Positions 37,418 to 45,219 of a stretch of DNA of 64,000 bases are shown here, in pieces; the stretch's first letter is position 1; each line of letters begins with the position of its first letter. The notes under the pieces are model-generated. The model was not told the DNA's origin. It saw nothing but the letters and a program-made list of their open reading frames with translations, and made no database searches. A program made the translations under genes and the position numbers. The DNA lies in the NCBI RefSeq assembly GCF_025725665.1, contig NZ_CP107009.1:4526001-4590000 (forward strand), given 5' to 3'. Source of the DNA: Halomonas sp. LR3S48. GTDB taxonomy: Bacteria > Pseudomonadota > Gammaproteobacteria > Pseudomonadales > Halomonadaceae.

Positions 37418-37522
37418 GGTGCTCACCTCGTCTCATAAGCCGTTGGCTTTGGCATTAGCATTAGCGCCGGGGCTTTACCGGCGGCAACAGAGGCCGGCAC
37501 GGTGAAAGCGTCATGAGCGACG

Positions 37523-37607
37523 GCCAGGCTAGGCGAAGTTCGGCGAGTCAGCGGAGTGGACTGCTTGCTCCATGAGCATGACGAGCCGAACTTCAACAAC
37601 GCCTGGC
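37523..37607. repeat. Long imperfect inverted repeat between dgcA and dgcB
   Basis: Outer arms GCCAGGC (37523..37529) and GCCTGGC (37601..37607) plus inner arms GAAGTTCGGC (37535..37544) and GCCGAACTTC (37585..37594) make one long stem with an internal bulge and a ~40-nt loop. It lies 16 bp after the dgcA stop, in the 205-bp gap before dgcB. It could act as partial terminator, mRNA stabiliser or a REP-like element. No U-tract follows. Confidence 0.6.
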
Positions 37608-37622
37608 CGAGCGCAATAGCTT

Positions 37623-39695
37623 TCAGAGGTCCTTGCACAGCCGCAGGGCGTCATAGATGGCCGCGTGCGTATTGCGCGGCGCGGTGCAGTCGCCCAGTCG
37701 GAACAGCAGGTAGCCGTCGCCGTCTGCGCTCAGGCAGGGCTGTGCCTTGGCGGCATAGAGCGCCTCGAGGTCCACCTGCCCGCCATTGCGCGAGCGATCC
37801 TTGAGCGCGTAGTAGAGTGCCTCGTCGGGCCGCACGCCGTTCTCCACCACCACCTGGTCGACCACCCGCTCTTCCAGGGCACCGGTGTACTCGTTCTCGA
37901 GCACCGCCACCAGGCCGCTGCCCTCGCGGTAGACCTTGTGCAGCATCAGGTCGGAGGTCATGATCACCTCCTTCTCGTAGAGGCTGCGGTAGTAGGTGGG
38001 GAAGGTGGTGCCGCCCACCGCCGCACCCGGCTTGATGTCGTCGGTGACGATCTCGACCTTGGCGCCCTTGTCGGCCAGGTAGTCCGCCGCCGAGACACCG
38101 GAGAATTCGCAGATGGCGTCGTAGATCAGCACGTTCTTGCCCGGCGCCACCTTGCCCGAGAGGATGTCCCAGGTACTCACCACCAGGCTCTCCTCGGGGT
38201 TCTCCGAATAGCCCCACTCGGGGAACTGGCTGAGGAAGGGCTGGCCACCGGTGGCGAGAATCACGACGTCGGGGCGCAGGTCCTCGAGGGTTGCCTCGTC
38301 GGCACGGGTACCCAGGCGCAGGTCGACACCGAGGCGCGCCAGTTCGAGCTGGTACCAGCGGGTGATACCGGCGATCTGGTCGCGCTGCGGGGCCTGGGCG
38401 GCGATGGTGATCTGGCCGCCCAAGGCCTCCGCGGCCTCGAACAGGGTCACGTCGTGGCCGCGCTCGGCAGCGACGCGGGCGGCCTCCATGCCGCCGGGCC
38501 CACCACCCACCACCACGACCTTGCGCTTGGGACCTTCGCTCTTCTCGATGATATGCGGCAGGCCCATGTATTCCCGGGATGTCGCGGCATTCTGGATGCA
38601 CAGCACATCGAGACCCTGGTACTGGCGGTCGATGCAGTAGTTGGCGCCGACGCACTGCTTGATCTGGTCGATCTGGCCCATCTTGATCTTGGCGATCAGG
38701 TGCGGGTCGGCGATGTGCGCCCGGGTCATGCCCACCAGGTCGACGTAGCCGCCTTCGAGGATACGCTGGGCCTGGTTGGGGTCCTTGATGTTCTGGGCAT
38801 GAATCACCGGTACGGTGACCACTTCCTTGATGCCCGCCGCCAGGTGCAGGAAGGGTTCCGGCGGGTAGGACATGTTGGGAATGACGTTGGCCAGGGTGTT
38901 GTGGGTATCGCAGCCGGAGCCGATCACGCCGAAGAAGTCAACCTGGCCGGTGGCGTCGTAGTAGGCGGCGATCTTCTTCATGTCATCGTGGGTCAGGCCG
39001 TCCGGATGGAACTCGTCGCCGCAGATGCGCATGCCGACGACGAAGTCGTCGCCTACTTCTGCGCGCACCGCCTTGAGCACTTCCATGCCGAAGCGCATGC
39101 GGTTCTCGAAGCTGCCGCCCCACTGGTCGGTGCGCTTGTTGACCCGTGGGCTCCAGAACTGGTCGATCAGGTGCTGGTGCACGGCGGAGAGCTCGACGCC
39201 ATCCAGGCCACCCTCCTTCGCCCGCCGCGCGGCCTGGGCGAAGTCGCCGACGATGCGCCAGATCTCCTCCTCCTCGATGGTCTTGCAGGTGGAGCGGTGC
39301 ACCGGTTCGCGTATACCCGAGGGCGACACCAGGGTCGGCCAGTCGAAGCCGTCCCAGCGCGAGCGACGCCCCATGTGGGTAATCTGGATCATGATCTTGC
39401 CGCCGTGCTTGTGCACGGCATCGGCCAGATTCTGAAAGTGCGGGATGATGCGGTCGGTGGAGAGATTCACCGAGCTCCACCAGCCCTGGGGGCTGTCAAT
39501 GGAGACCACCGAGGAGCCGCCGCAGATGCACAGGCCGCAGCCGCCCTTGGCCTTCTCCTCGTAGTACCTGACATAGCGCTCGGTGGTCATGCCGCCGTCG
39601 GTGGCGTGCACCTCGGCATGGGCGGTGCTGACCACGCGGTTGCGGATGGTCAGCTTGCCGATCTGGATCGGCTCGAAAATCGCGTCGAATGCCAT
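37623..39695 (-). CDS. dgcA: Dimethylglycine demethylase subunit DgcA (FMN/FAD Fe-S flavoprotein)
   Basis: 690-aa member of the trimethylamine-dehydrogenase/old-yellow-enzyme family. An N-terminal FMN TIM barrel (residues ~1-370: QIGKLTIRNRVVSTAHAEVH, SAVHQHLIDQFWSPRVNKRT, GMTRAHIADPH) is followed by a [4Fe-4S] cysteine set (CVGANYC, LCIQNAA). A C-terminal dinucleotide domain carries VVVVGGGPGGMEAARVAAERG. With DgcB it converts dimethylglycine to sarcosine and formaldehyde. It closely matches P. aeruginosa DgcA. The start has GAGGAGG six bases upstream. Confidence 0.95.
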   Translation of the reverse strand: MAFDAIFEPIQIGKLTIRNRVVSTAHAEVHATDGGMTTERYVRYYEEKAKGGCGLCICGGSSVVSIDSPQGWWSSVNLSTDRIIPHFQNLADAVHKHGGKIMIQITHMGRRSRWDGFDWPTLVSPSGIREPVHRSTCKTIEEEEIWRIVGDFAQAARRAKEGGLDGVELSAVHQHLIDQFWSPRVNKRTDQWGGSFENRMRFGMEVLKAVRAEVGDDFVVGMRICGDEFHPDGLTHDDMKKIAAYYDATGQVDFFGVIGSGCDTHNTLANVIPNMSYPPEPFLHLAAGIKEVVTVPVIHAQNIKDPNQAQRILEGGYVDLVGMTRAHIADPHLIAKIKMGQIDQIKQCVGANYCIDRQYQGLDVLCIQNAATSREYMGLPHIIEKSEGPKRKVVVVGGGPGGMEAARVAAERGHDVTLFEAAEALGGQITIAAQAPQRDQIAGITRWYQLELARLGVDLRLGTRADEATLEDLRPDVVILATGGQPFLSQFPEWGYSENPEESLVVSTWDILSGKVAPGKNVLIYDAICEFSGVSAADYLADKGAKVEIVTDDIKPGAAVGGTTFPTYYRSLYEKEVIMTSDLMLHKVYREGSGLVAVLENEYTGALEERVVDQVVVENGVRPDEALYYALKDRSRNGGQVDLEALYAAKAQPCLSADGDGYLLFRLGDCTAPRNTHAAIYDALRLCKDL

Positions 39696-39705
39696 GGAAA
39701 CCTCC

Positions 39706-40251
39706 TCAACCCCGGGCGTCGGGCAACGGCTTGACGGTGAAGATGCCCACGTCGCAGCCGGGCTCGGCGGCGCTCTGGGTCTGCTCGGCAACGGTACGCA
39801 GGCTGCTGCCGCGGGCGGCGAGGATCTGGTCCATGGCGCCGGCGAACCAGCCGGTGAACATGTACTCCTCCTTGTGCCCCGTCTTGCCGAGCTGGTAGAC
39901 GAAGGCACTATGCTCCAGGCGAACGCGAGCGGTGCCGGCATCGAGGTCGATCTCTTCGGTCACGAACTTGCCCCAGCCGCGCTGGGAGAGCCGCAGCATG
40001 TAATGCTCGAACACTTCCACGCCGGCCAGGCCGTGCAGTTCGGCTTCCTTCTCGCACCAGTGCCAGGCGCTCTTGTAGCCGGCGCGGTAAAGAATCTCGG
40101 CGTACTTGTCCACACCCAGCGCCTCGGCGACGGCAGTGTGGTTGTTGATAAAGAAGTGGCGCGGTACGTAGAGCATCGGCAGGGCGTCGGTGGTCCACAC
40201 GCCGGTTTCGCTATCCACTTCGATGGGAAGCTCAGGGGCCATCTTGGTCAC
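39706..40251 (-). CDS. DUF5943 protein of the dimethylglycine operon
   Basis: 181-aa soluble protein matching P. aeruginosa PA5397 from end to end. Conserved blocks are IEVDSETGVWTTDALPMLYV, KSAWHWCEKEAELHGL and YMFTGWFAGAMDQILAARGS. It resembles small ligand-binding (V4R-like) folds. In both genera it lies immediately before dgcA, so a role in dimethylglycine use is likely but unproven. The start is GTG at 40251, eight bases after GAGG, and gives MTKMAPELPIEV, aligning with MAKIAPQLPIEV of the relative; ATG at 40242 is the alternative. Confidence 0.87.
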   Translation of the reverse strand: MTKMAPELPIEVDSETGVWTTDALPMLYVPRHFFINNHTAVAEALGVDKYAEILYRAGYKSAWHWCEKEAELHGLAGVEVFEHYMLRLSQRGWGKFVTEEIDLDAGTARVRLEHSAFVYQLGKTGHKEEYMFTGWFAGAMDQILAARGSSLRTVAEQTQSAAEPGCDVGIFTVKPLPDARG

Positions 40252-40317
40252 GGTTGGTTTCCTCAAAAATCGTTGTTCTTGGCAATCATCGGGACTTTCC
40301 CGGAGCAGCCGTTATCG

Positions 40318-41295
40318 TCACTCGCCCCAGACGTCCTTCAGTATGCGCACCCAGTTCTCGCCCATGATCTTGCGCACCTGTGTTTCACTGAACCCACGGC
40401 GCAGCAAGGCTTCGGTCAGGTTGGGGAACTCGCCGATGGTGCGGATACCCTCGGGGTTGATGATCTTGCCGAAGCTGGTCAGGCGACGGGCGTAACCCTT
40501 GTCGTGGGTCAGCCACTCGAAGAAGTCCTTGCCATGGCCCTGGGTGAAATCGGTGCCGATGCCGATGGCGTCCTCGCCGACGATGTTCATCACGTATTCG
40601 ATGGCCTCGACATAGTCGTCGACGGTGGCGTCGATGCCGGCGCGCAGGAAGGGCGTGAACATGGTCACGCCGACGAAACCGCCATGCTCGGCGATGAAGC
40701 GCAGCTCCTCGTCAGACTTGTTGCGCGGGTGCTCCTTGAGGCCGGATGGCAGGCAATGGGAATAGCAGACCGGTTTCTTGGACTCGAGGATGACCTCCTC
40801 GGAGGTCTTGGAACCGACATGGGAGAGGTCGCACATGATGCCCACGCGGTTCATCTCGGCGACGATCTCGCGGCCAAAGCCGGAGAGCCCGCCGTCGCGC
40901 TCGTAGCAGCCGGTGCCCACCAGGTTCTGGGTGTTGTAGCACATCTGCACGATGCCCACGCCGAGCTGCTTGAAGATCTCGACGTAGCCGATCTGGTCCT
41001 CGAAGGCATGGGCATTCTGGAAGCCGTAGATGATACCGGTCTTGCCTTCCTCCTTGGCCCGGGTGATATCGGCAGTGGTACGCACCGGGCGCACCAGGTC
41101 GCTGCACTCGGCCATCAGTTGGTTGGACTTGACGATATTGTCGACGGTGGCCTGGAAACCCTCCCAAACCGAGACGGTGCAATTGGCCGCAGTGAGCCTG
41201 CCGCGGCGCATGTCCTCGAACAGCTCGCGGTTCCACTTGGCGATGATCAGGCCGTCGATGACGATGGCGTCGTCGTGCAGGTCTTGGGGAGTCAT
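40318..41295 (-). CDS. Membrane-dipeptidase-family (renal dipeptidase-like) amidohydrolase
   Basis: 325-aa metal-dependent peptidase-M19-type protein, same length as P. aeruginosa PA5396. It shows VIDGLIIAKWNRELFEDM, the TIM-barrel metal region MCDLSHVGSKTSEEVI and SKKPVCYSHCLPSGLKEHPRN. It heads the operon dipeptidase-DUF5943-dgcA-dgcB-etfA-etfB. Its substrate is unknown; conservation beside dgc genes suggests a role connected to dimethylglycine or dipeptide-like N-methyl compounds (inference). The start at 41295 matches the family; a longer in-frame ORF upstream is not supported. Confidence 0.9.
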   Translation of the reverse strand: MTPQDLHDDAIVIDGLIIAKWNRELFEDMRRGRLTAANCTVSVWEGFQATVDNIVKSNQLMAECSDLVRPVRTTADITRAKEEGKTGIIYGFQNAHAFEDQIGYVEIFKQLGVGIVQMCYNTQNLVGTGCYERDGGLSGFGREIVAEMNRVGIMCDLSHVGSKTSEEVILESKKPVCYSHCLPSGLKEHPRNKSDEELRFIAEHGGFVGVTMFTPFLRAGIDATVDDYVEAIEYVMNIVGEDAIGIGTDFTQGHGKDFFEWLTHDKGYARRLTSFGKIINPEGIRTIGEFPNLTEALLRRGFSETQVRKIMGENWVRILKDVWGE

Positions 41296-41567
41296 GGGGG
41301 CGTGCTCCGAATCGGGGTTGACTGATGGCAGCATAGCGCCGGCCAGGCCTACCCCGACTTCTGGAAGCGACGGTGATAATCCCAAAAACGTCATCTCTGT
41401 CGCGACTGCGACGAACGGCACAGCGCTGCCCCCGGATATGCAGGAAAACGTGAACATGACAATGTTCCTCTCCGCAGAAACGGAAGAGGGCGGCATCGAG
41501 GCGAGGAGAGGAGGAAGCGAACGGCTCGCGGCGACCTGGCCACGAGCCGCTTCTTCAAGGGTTCAGG

Positions 41568-42725
41568 TCAATGGTCCAGGCGTACGCTGGCGTAGGTCGG
41601 CTCGCCACGGGCCTGGTCGAGCGCCATCAGCGCCGCCGAGATCGGCTGTTCCGGCACGGGCTGGAAGGCGACCGGTTGCAGCAGCAGGCTGCCGGTTGGC
41701 TGTTCGGCCAGCACGGGGGGGCGCAGCGGGCTGGTGCCCAGGCGCTCCTCCCGCGGCGGCAGGCCGAAGAACTCCCGATAGCACTTGGAAAAATGGGGCG
41801 TGGAGACGAAGCCGCAGGCCGAGGCGACCTCGATGATCGACATCGAGGTCTGCTTGAGCAACTGGCGCGCTCGGGTGAGTCGCAGCTTGAGGTAGTAGCG
41901 CGACGGCGAACAGTGCAGGTATTTCTGGAACAGCCGCTCGAGCTGGCGGCGCGAGACATCGACGTACGCGGCCAACTCCTCGAGCGCGATGGGTTCCTCC
42001 AGGTTGGCCTCCATCAGCGCGACGATCTCCAGCAGCTTGGGCTGAGTGGTGCCCAGCACATGCTTGAGCGGCACGCGCTGATGATCGTTCTCGCCACGCA
42101 TGCGCTCGCAGATGAACATTTCGGAGATGCCCGCCGAGAGTTCGCGGCCATGCTCGCGTCCGATCAGGGTCAGCATCATGTCCAGCGGCGCGGTGCCACC
42201 GGAGGCGGTGGCCCGGTCGCGATCGATGGAGAACAGCCGCGTGGTCAGCACCGTGCGGGGGAACGACTCGCGCATCGCCGCCAGACATTCCCAGTGTACG
42301 CTGGTCTCGTAGCCGTCCAGCAGCCCTGCCTTGGCCAACGCCCAACTGCCGGTACAGATACCGCCCAGCCGGCGCGAAAGGCGCGCCTGGGACTGCAGCC
42401 AACTGACGTGCTCGCGCTGCACGGCACGAGACGGCCCCACGCCGCCGCAGACGATGACCATGTCCAGCGCCAGTGGCATGGTGATGGCACCGTCAGGAGT
42501 GACCTGAAGCCCATCGCTGGCCGAGATCGGCCCGCCGTCCACGCTCAGCGTGAACCAGCGATACAGCTCTCGCCCGGCCAATTGGTTGGCCATGCGCAGC
42601 GGCTCGATGGCCGAGGCCAGCGAGAACAGCGTGAAGTTTTCCAGCAGCAGGAAACCCAGCGTCTGTGGAGCCGGTTCCTTGCACGAAGCCTGGGTTGAGG
42701 ACGAAGCCTGGGGGGACGTGGCCAT
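41568..42725 (-). CDS. gbdR: GbdR, AraC-family activator of glycine betaine catabolism
   Basis: 385-aa regulator with a DJ-1/PfpI (GATase1-like) N-terminal domain (FTLFSLASAIEPLRMANQLA, TGSWALAKAGLLDGY) and a C-terminal AraC HTH pair (EELAAYVDVSRRQLERLFQK, SIIEVASACGFVSTPHFSKC). It is near-identical in key regions to P. aeruginosa GbdR, which binds glycine betaine/dimethylglycine and activates gbcA, gbcB and dgc genes. Probable targets are the promoters at 27.5 kb, 30.8 kb and 41.3 kb. The ATG at 42725 has GGAG seven bases upstream. Confidence 0.92.
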   Translation of the reverse strand: MATSPQASSSTQASCKEPAPQTLGFLLLENFTLFSLASAIEPLRMANQLAGRELYRWFTLSVDGGPISASDGLQVTPDGAITMPLALDMVIVCGGVGPSRAVQREHVSWLQSQARLSRRLGGICTGSWALAKAGLLDGYETSVHWECLAAMRESFPRTVLTTRLFSIDRDRATASGGTAPLDMMLTLIGREHGRELSAGISEMFICERMRGENDHQRVPLKHVLGTTQPKLLEIVALMEANLEEPIALEELAAYVDVSRRQLERLFQKYLHCSPSRYYLKLRLTRARQLLKQTSMSIIEVASACGFVSTPHFSKCYREFFGLPPREERLGTSPLRPPVLAEQPTGSLLLQPVAFQPVPEQPISAALMALDQARGEPTYASVRLDH

Positions 42726-42904
42726 GTTCATACTCCGATGCCGTGTATCGTTATGGTTATCGGCATGTTTACCCGTAAGGGTGCTGTGTCAGGGTCATGG
42801 GTCGGGCTTGGATCAGTACCTTTGAGGTGTCGCGATCAGGCAAGCCCTTATCTCCAAGATATTCCATGTTGTCGCTCTCGGATACGTTTAAAATCCGTCA
42901 TTCA

Positions 42905-42931
42905 CGAAAAGGCCGCCAGTCAGGCGGCCTT
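42905..42931 (-). terminator. Terminator of the ThDP-enzyme operon
   Basis: 9-bp arms AAGGCCGCC and GGCGGCCTT with a 5-nt loop; on the minus strand it continues TTTTCG. It lies 86 bp after the stop of the gene at 43018. The remaining 42726..43017 region holds the gbdR promoter and nothing else I can identify. Confidence 0.8.
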
Positions 42932-43017
42932 GCAGTGTCGCAACCAGATGTCGTAAGCGTCGCTTTTGGGCAAGAACTGCGAGAGGCGGGAGCGACGAAC
43001 GGAATGGAAGGCTGCTT

Positions 43018-44676
43018 TCACACCTTGGGCGGCGTGGCATGTGGCGTGTCGGCGGACATGCGAATTTCCAATAGCGCCGAGCCCGCCTGGGCCTGGCAGC
43101 GGGCCAGCGCCTCCGGCAGCTGGTCGTTGCGCTCGATGGCTTCGCCATGCAGCCCGAACCCGCGAGCCAGGGCCACGAAGTCGGGATTGACCAGCTCGGT
43201 TCCCGAGACGCGTCCGGGGAAGCGACGCTCCTGATGCATGCGGATCGTCCCGTAACTGCCGTTGTTGACGACCACGAACAGGATCTTCAGCCCCAGCATG
43301 CGGGCCGTCGCCAGTTCCTGGATGCTCATCAGCGCACAGCCATCGCCACCGTAGGCGACCACGCTGCGCTCAGGATGAGCCAGCTTGGCGGCGATGGCCG
43401 CGGGGAAGCCATATCCCATGGCACCGCTGGTCGGTGCCAGTTGGGTACGGAAGACATGGAATGTCAGGTAACGCTGCAGCCACAGGGTGTAATTGCCCGC
43501 ACCGTTGGCGTAGACCGTATCCCTGGGCAGGGCCTCGGCGATCGTCGCCACGACGGTCTGCATGTCCAGGTCGCCCTCGGCGGGCCCGACTTTCGTGTAG
43601 TCCTCGAAAGCCTGCCTCGCCTGAGCCAGATAGGCACGACGCGCCATCTCGCCCCGCGGGGGTAGCGTCGCCAGCGCTTCGGCGAACTCCGGCGAGGTCG
43701 CGTTGATCGTCAAGCCGTGGTAGACCCGGCCCAGCTCGCCGATATCCGCATGCACGTGGATGAATCCTTGTCGCGGCCGTGGGGGTACCAGCAGGGTGTA
43801 GCCCTGCGTGGTGGCCTCGCCCAGCCTGGCACCCAGCGAGATGACCAGATCGGCCTGCTCCACCAGCGCGTTGGCCTGTGCCGACGCACCCAGGCCGAGA
43901 CGCCCCACATAGGCCGGCGAATCGTTGTCGACGAAATCCTGGCAGCGGAACGAGGCCAGGATCGGCACCTGATGCGCCTCGGCGAACTGTCGCAGGTGCT
44001 CGCCGGCCCGAGCGCTCCAGTCGCCACCGCCGACGATCAGTACCGGACGCTGCGCCTCTTCCAGGGCGCCAGAGACACGCACCAGCGACTGCGGATCGGG
44101 AACGATGGGGATGCGGCTCGCGGCCGGGGCATCTTCGACGCGGACAATATCATCGAGCATGTCCTCGGGCAGCGAGACGACCACCGGGCCGGGGCGGCCG
44201 GAGATTGCCGTCTGGAAGGCACGCGCCAGCAGTTCCGGCAGCCGCCTGGCATCGTCGACCTCGGTGACCCACTTGGCCACCGGCCCGAACATCTGGCGAT
44301 AGTCGATCTCCTGGAAGGCCTCTCGCTCGCGCATGTGCCGCGCGACCTGGCCGATGAACAGAATCATCGGCGTCGAGTCCTGGCGTGCGGTATGCACGCC
44401 GATGCTGGCGTGGCACGCCCCCGGTCCGCGCGTGACGAAGCAGATGCCCGGCTGCCCCGTCATCTTGGCGTAGGCTTCGGCCATGTTGGATGCCCCCGAC
44501 TCATGCCGGCAGGTCACCAACTTCAGGCGCTGCCGATGATCGTACAGCGCGTCCAGTACGCTGAGATAACTTTCGCCGGGTACGGCGAAGGCCTGCGTCA
44601 CGCCGTTGTCCAGCAATGCATCGACCAGCACCTGCGCGCCCGTGCGTGGGGCCTGGTCCTCGTACGAGCCAGCCAT
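43018..44676 (-). CDS. Thiamine-diphosphate-dependent enzyme, acetolactate-synthase-like
   Basis: 552-aa three-domain ThDP enzyme. The catalytic glutamate is E59 (CRHESGASNMAEAYAKMTG). The middle domain has PVLIVGGGDWSARAGEHL. The ThDP/Mg site is GGDGCALMSIQELATAR followed by VVVNNGSYGTIRMHQ. It is too remote from IlvB/IlvI and from Xsc (sulfoacetaldehyde acetyltransferase) to take their names. It probably decarboxylates or condenses a 2-keto acid, and its partners (NIPSNAP protein, DlgD-like dehydrogenase, TTT transporter) point to catabolism. Substrate unknown. Start at 44676 has GGAGGT upstream. Confidence 0.82.
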   Translation of the reverse strand: MAGSYEDQAPRTGAQVLVDALLDNGVTQAFAVPGESYLSVLDALYDHRQRLKLVTCRHESGASNMAEAYAKMTGQPGICFVTRGPGACHASIGVHTARQDSTPMILFIGQVARHMREREAFQEIDYRQMFGPVAKWVTEVDDARRLPELLARAFQTAISGRPGPVVVSLPEDMLDDIVRVEDAPAASRIPIVPDPQSLVRVSGALEEAQRPVLIVGGGDWSARAGEHLRQFAEAHQVPILASFRCQDFVDNDSPAYVGRLGLGASAQANALVEQADLVISLGARLGEATTQGYTLLVPPRPRQGFIHVHADIGELGRVYHGLTINATSPEFAEALATLPPRGEMARRAYLAQARQAFEDYTKVGPAEGDLDMQTVVATIAEALPRDTVYANGAGNYTLWLQRYLTFHVFRTQLAPTSGAMGYGFPAAIAAKLAHPERSVVAYGGDGCALMSIQELATARMLGLKILFVVVNNGSYGTIRMHQERRFPGRVSGTELVNPDFVALARGFGLHGEAIERNDQLPEALARCQAQAGSALLEIRMSADTPHATPPKV

Positions 44677-44688
44677 AGACACCTCCAT

Positions 44689-45006
44689 TCAGATGGGGGA
44701 GAAGCGAGTGGGGCGCAGCAGCTTGTTGCTCTGGTGCTGGACATTGCCCGCCTCGGCGCTCTTCTTACGGTAGGCGATCCAGTCGGGGTCCTTCTCCATC
44801 GCAGTGCGCCGGGCATCTCGGTCCGCTGCGCTCTCGTAGCCCCACAGGTGCACGACCTGGTTCAGCTCCCCCGTTTCGGTAACGAAATAACCCAACAGGT
44901 TACCCAGATGGCGCTGCTGAATCGGCAGCCCTTCGCGCTCGTAGAGTTCGAGATAAGCGTTCAGACGGCCCGGGACCATCGTGTAGGTACGTAGATCGAC
45001 GAACAT
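44689..45006 (-). CDS. NIPSNAP-family protein
   Basis: 105-aa small ferredoxin-like (dimeric alpha/beta barrel) protein with the NIPSNAP pattern VDLRTYTMVPGRLNAYLELY, GYFVTETGELNQVVHLWGYES and KDPDWIAY. Such proteins often accompany catabolic enzymes, but their biochemical role is uncertain. It is 12 bp upstream of the ThDP-enzyme gene and certainly cotranscribed. Its promoter contains the large palindrome at 45059. Confidence 0.88.
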   Translation of the reverse strand: MFVDLRTYTMVPGRLNAYLELYEREGLPIQQRHLGNLLGYFVTETGELNQVVHLWGYESAADRDARRTAMEKDPDWIAYRKKSAEAGNVQHQSNKLLRPTRFSPI

Positions 45007-45058
45007 GATAATGACCTCTTTCGGGAATTGACGTTTCGGGATCGGGAATCGCGACCTT

Positions 45059-45083
45059 TAGTAATACATACTATGTATTACTA
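45059..45083. promoter_or_regulatory. 25-bp perfect palindrome upstream of the NIPSNAP gene
   Basis: Arms TAGTAATACATA and TATGTATTACTA flank a central C, perfect over 12 bp on each side. It is A/T-rich in a GC-rich background, as expected for a GntR/FadR-type operator. It lies 53 bp upstream of the NIPSNAP ATG. A related core also occurs at 45190 and 50424. Confidence 0.7.
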
Positions 45084-45189
45084 TCTTTGCAACCCCTGTG
45101 TGAATCTTCATTCGACCGGGAAACTCTCCATCGCCCTCCTGCTACTAAAGGCGCATATCTGAACGGGCACTTGGCCGCTACGGTATTTG

Positions 45190-45202
45190 TATGATGTATG
45201 AC
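45190..45202. promoter_or_regulatory. Operator-like motif upstream of the DlgD-like gene
   Basis: TATGATGTATGAC, the exact reverse complement of the 13 bases at 50424..50436 in the gntR promoter. It lies 17 bp before the ATG at 45220. Proposed second binding site of the cluster regulator. Confidence 0.6.
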
Positions 45203-45219
45203 TTAATGGAAACGACACG

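Noticed and set aside
37665..39734. Long open frame opposite dgcA (689 codons)
   Set aside because: It mirrors the dgcA coding frame; no ribosome binding site or domain, and dgcA itself is strongly supported.
39583..41325. Open frame opposite the dipeptidase and DUF5943 genes
   Set aside because: Antisense to two genes with clear homologues; spans their intergenic gap without promoter support.
43018..44676. Sulfoacetaldehyde acetyltransferase (Xsc) or acetolactate synthase
   Set aside because: Shares only generic ThDP-enzyme motifs; lacks the Xsc N-terminal GIIGSAFMPISD-type signature and there is no IlvN small subunit nearby.
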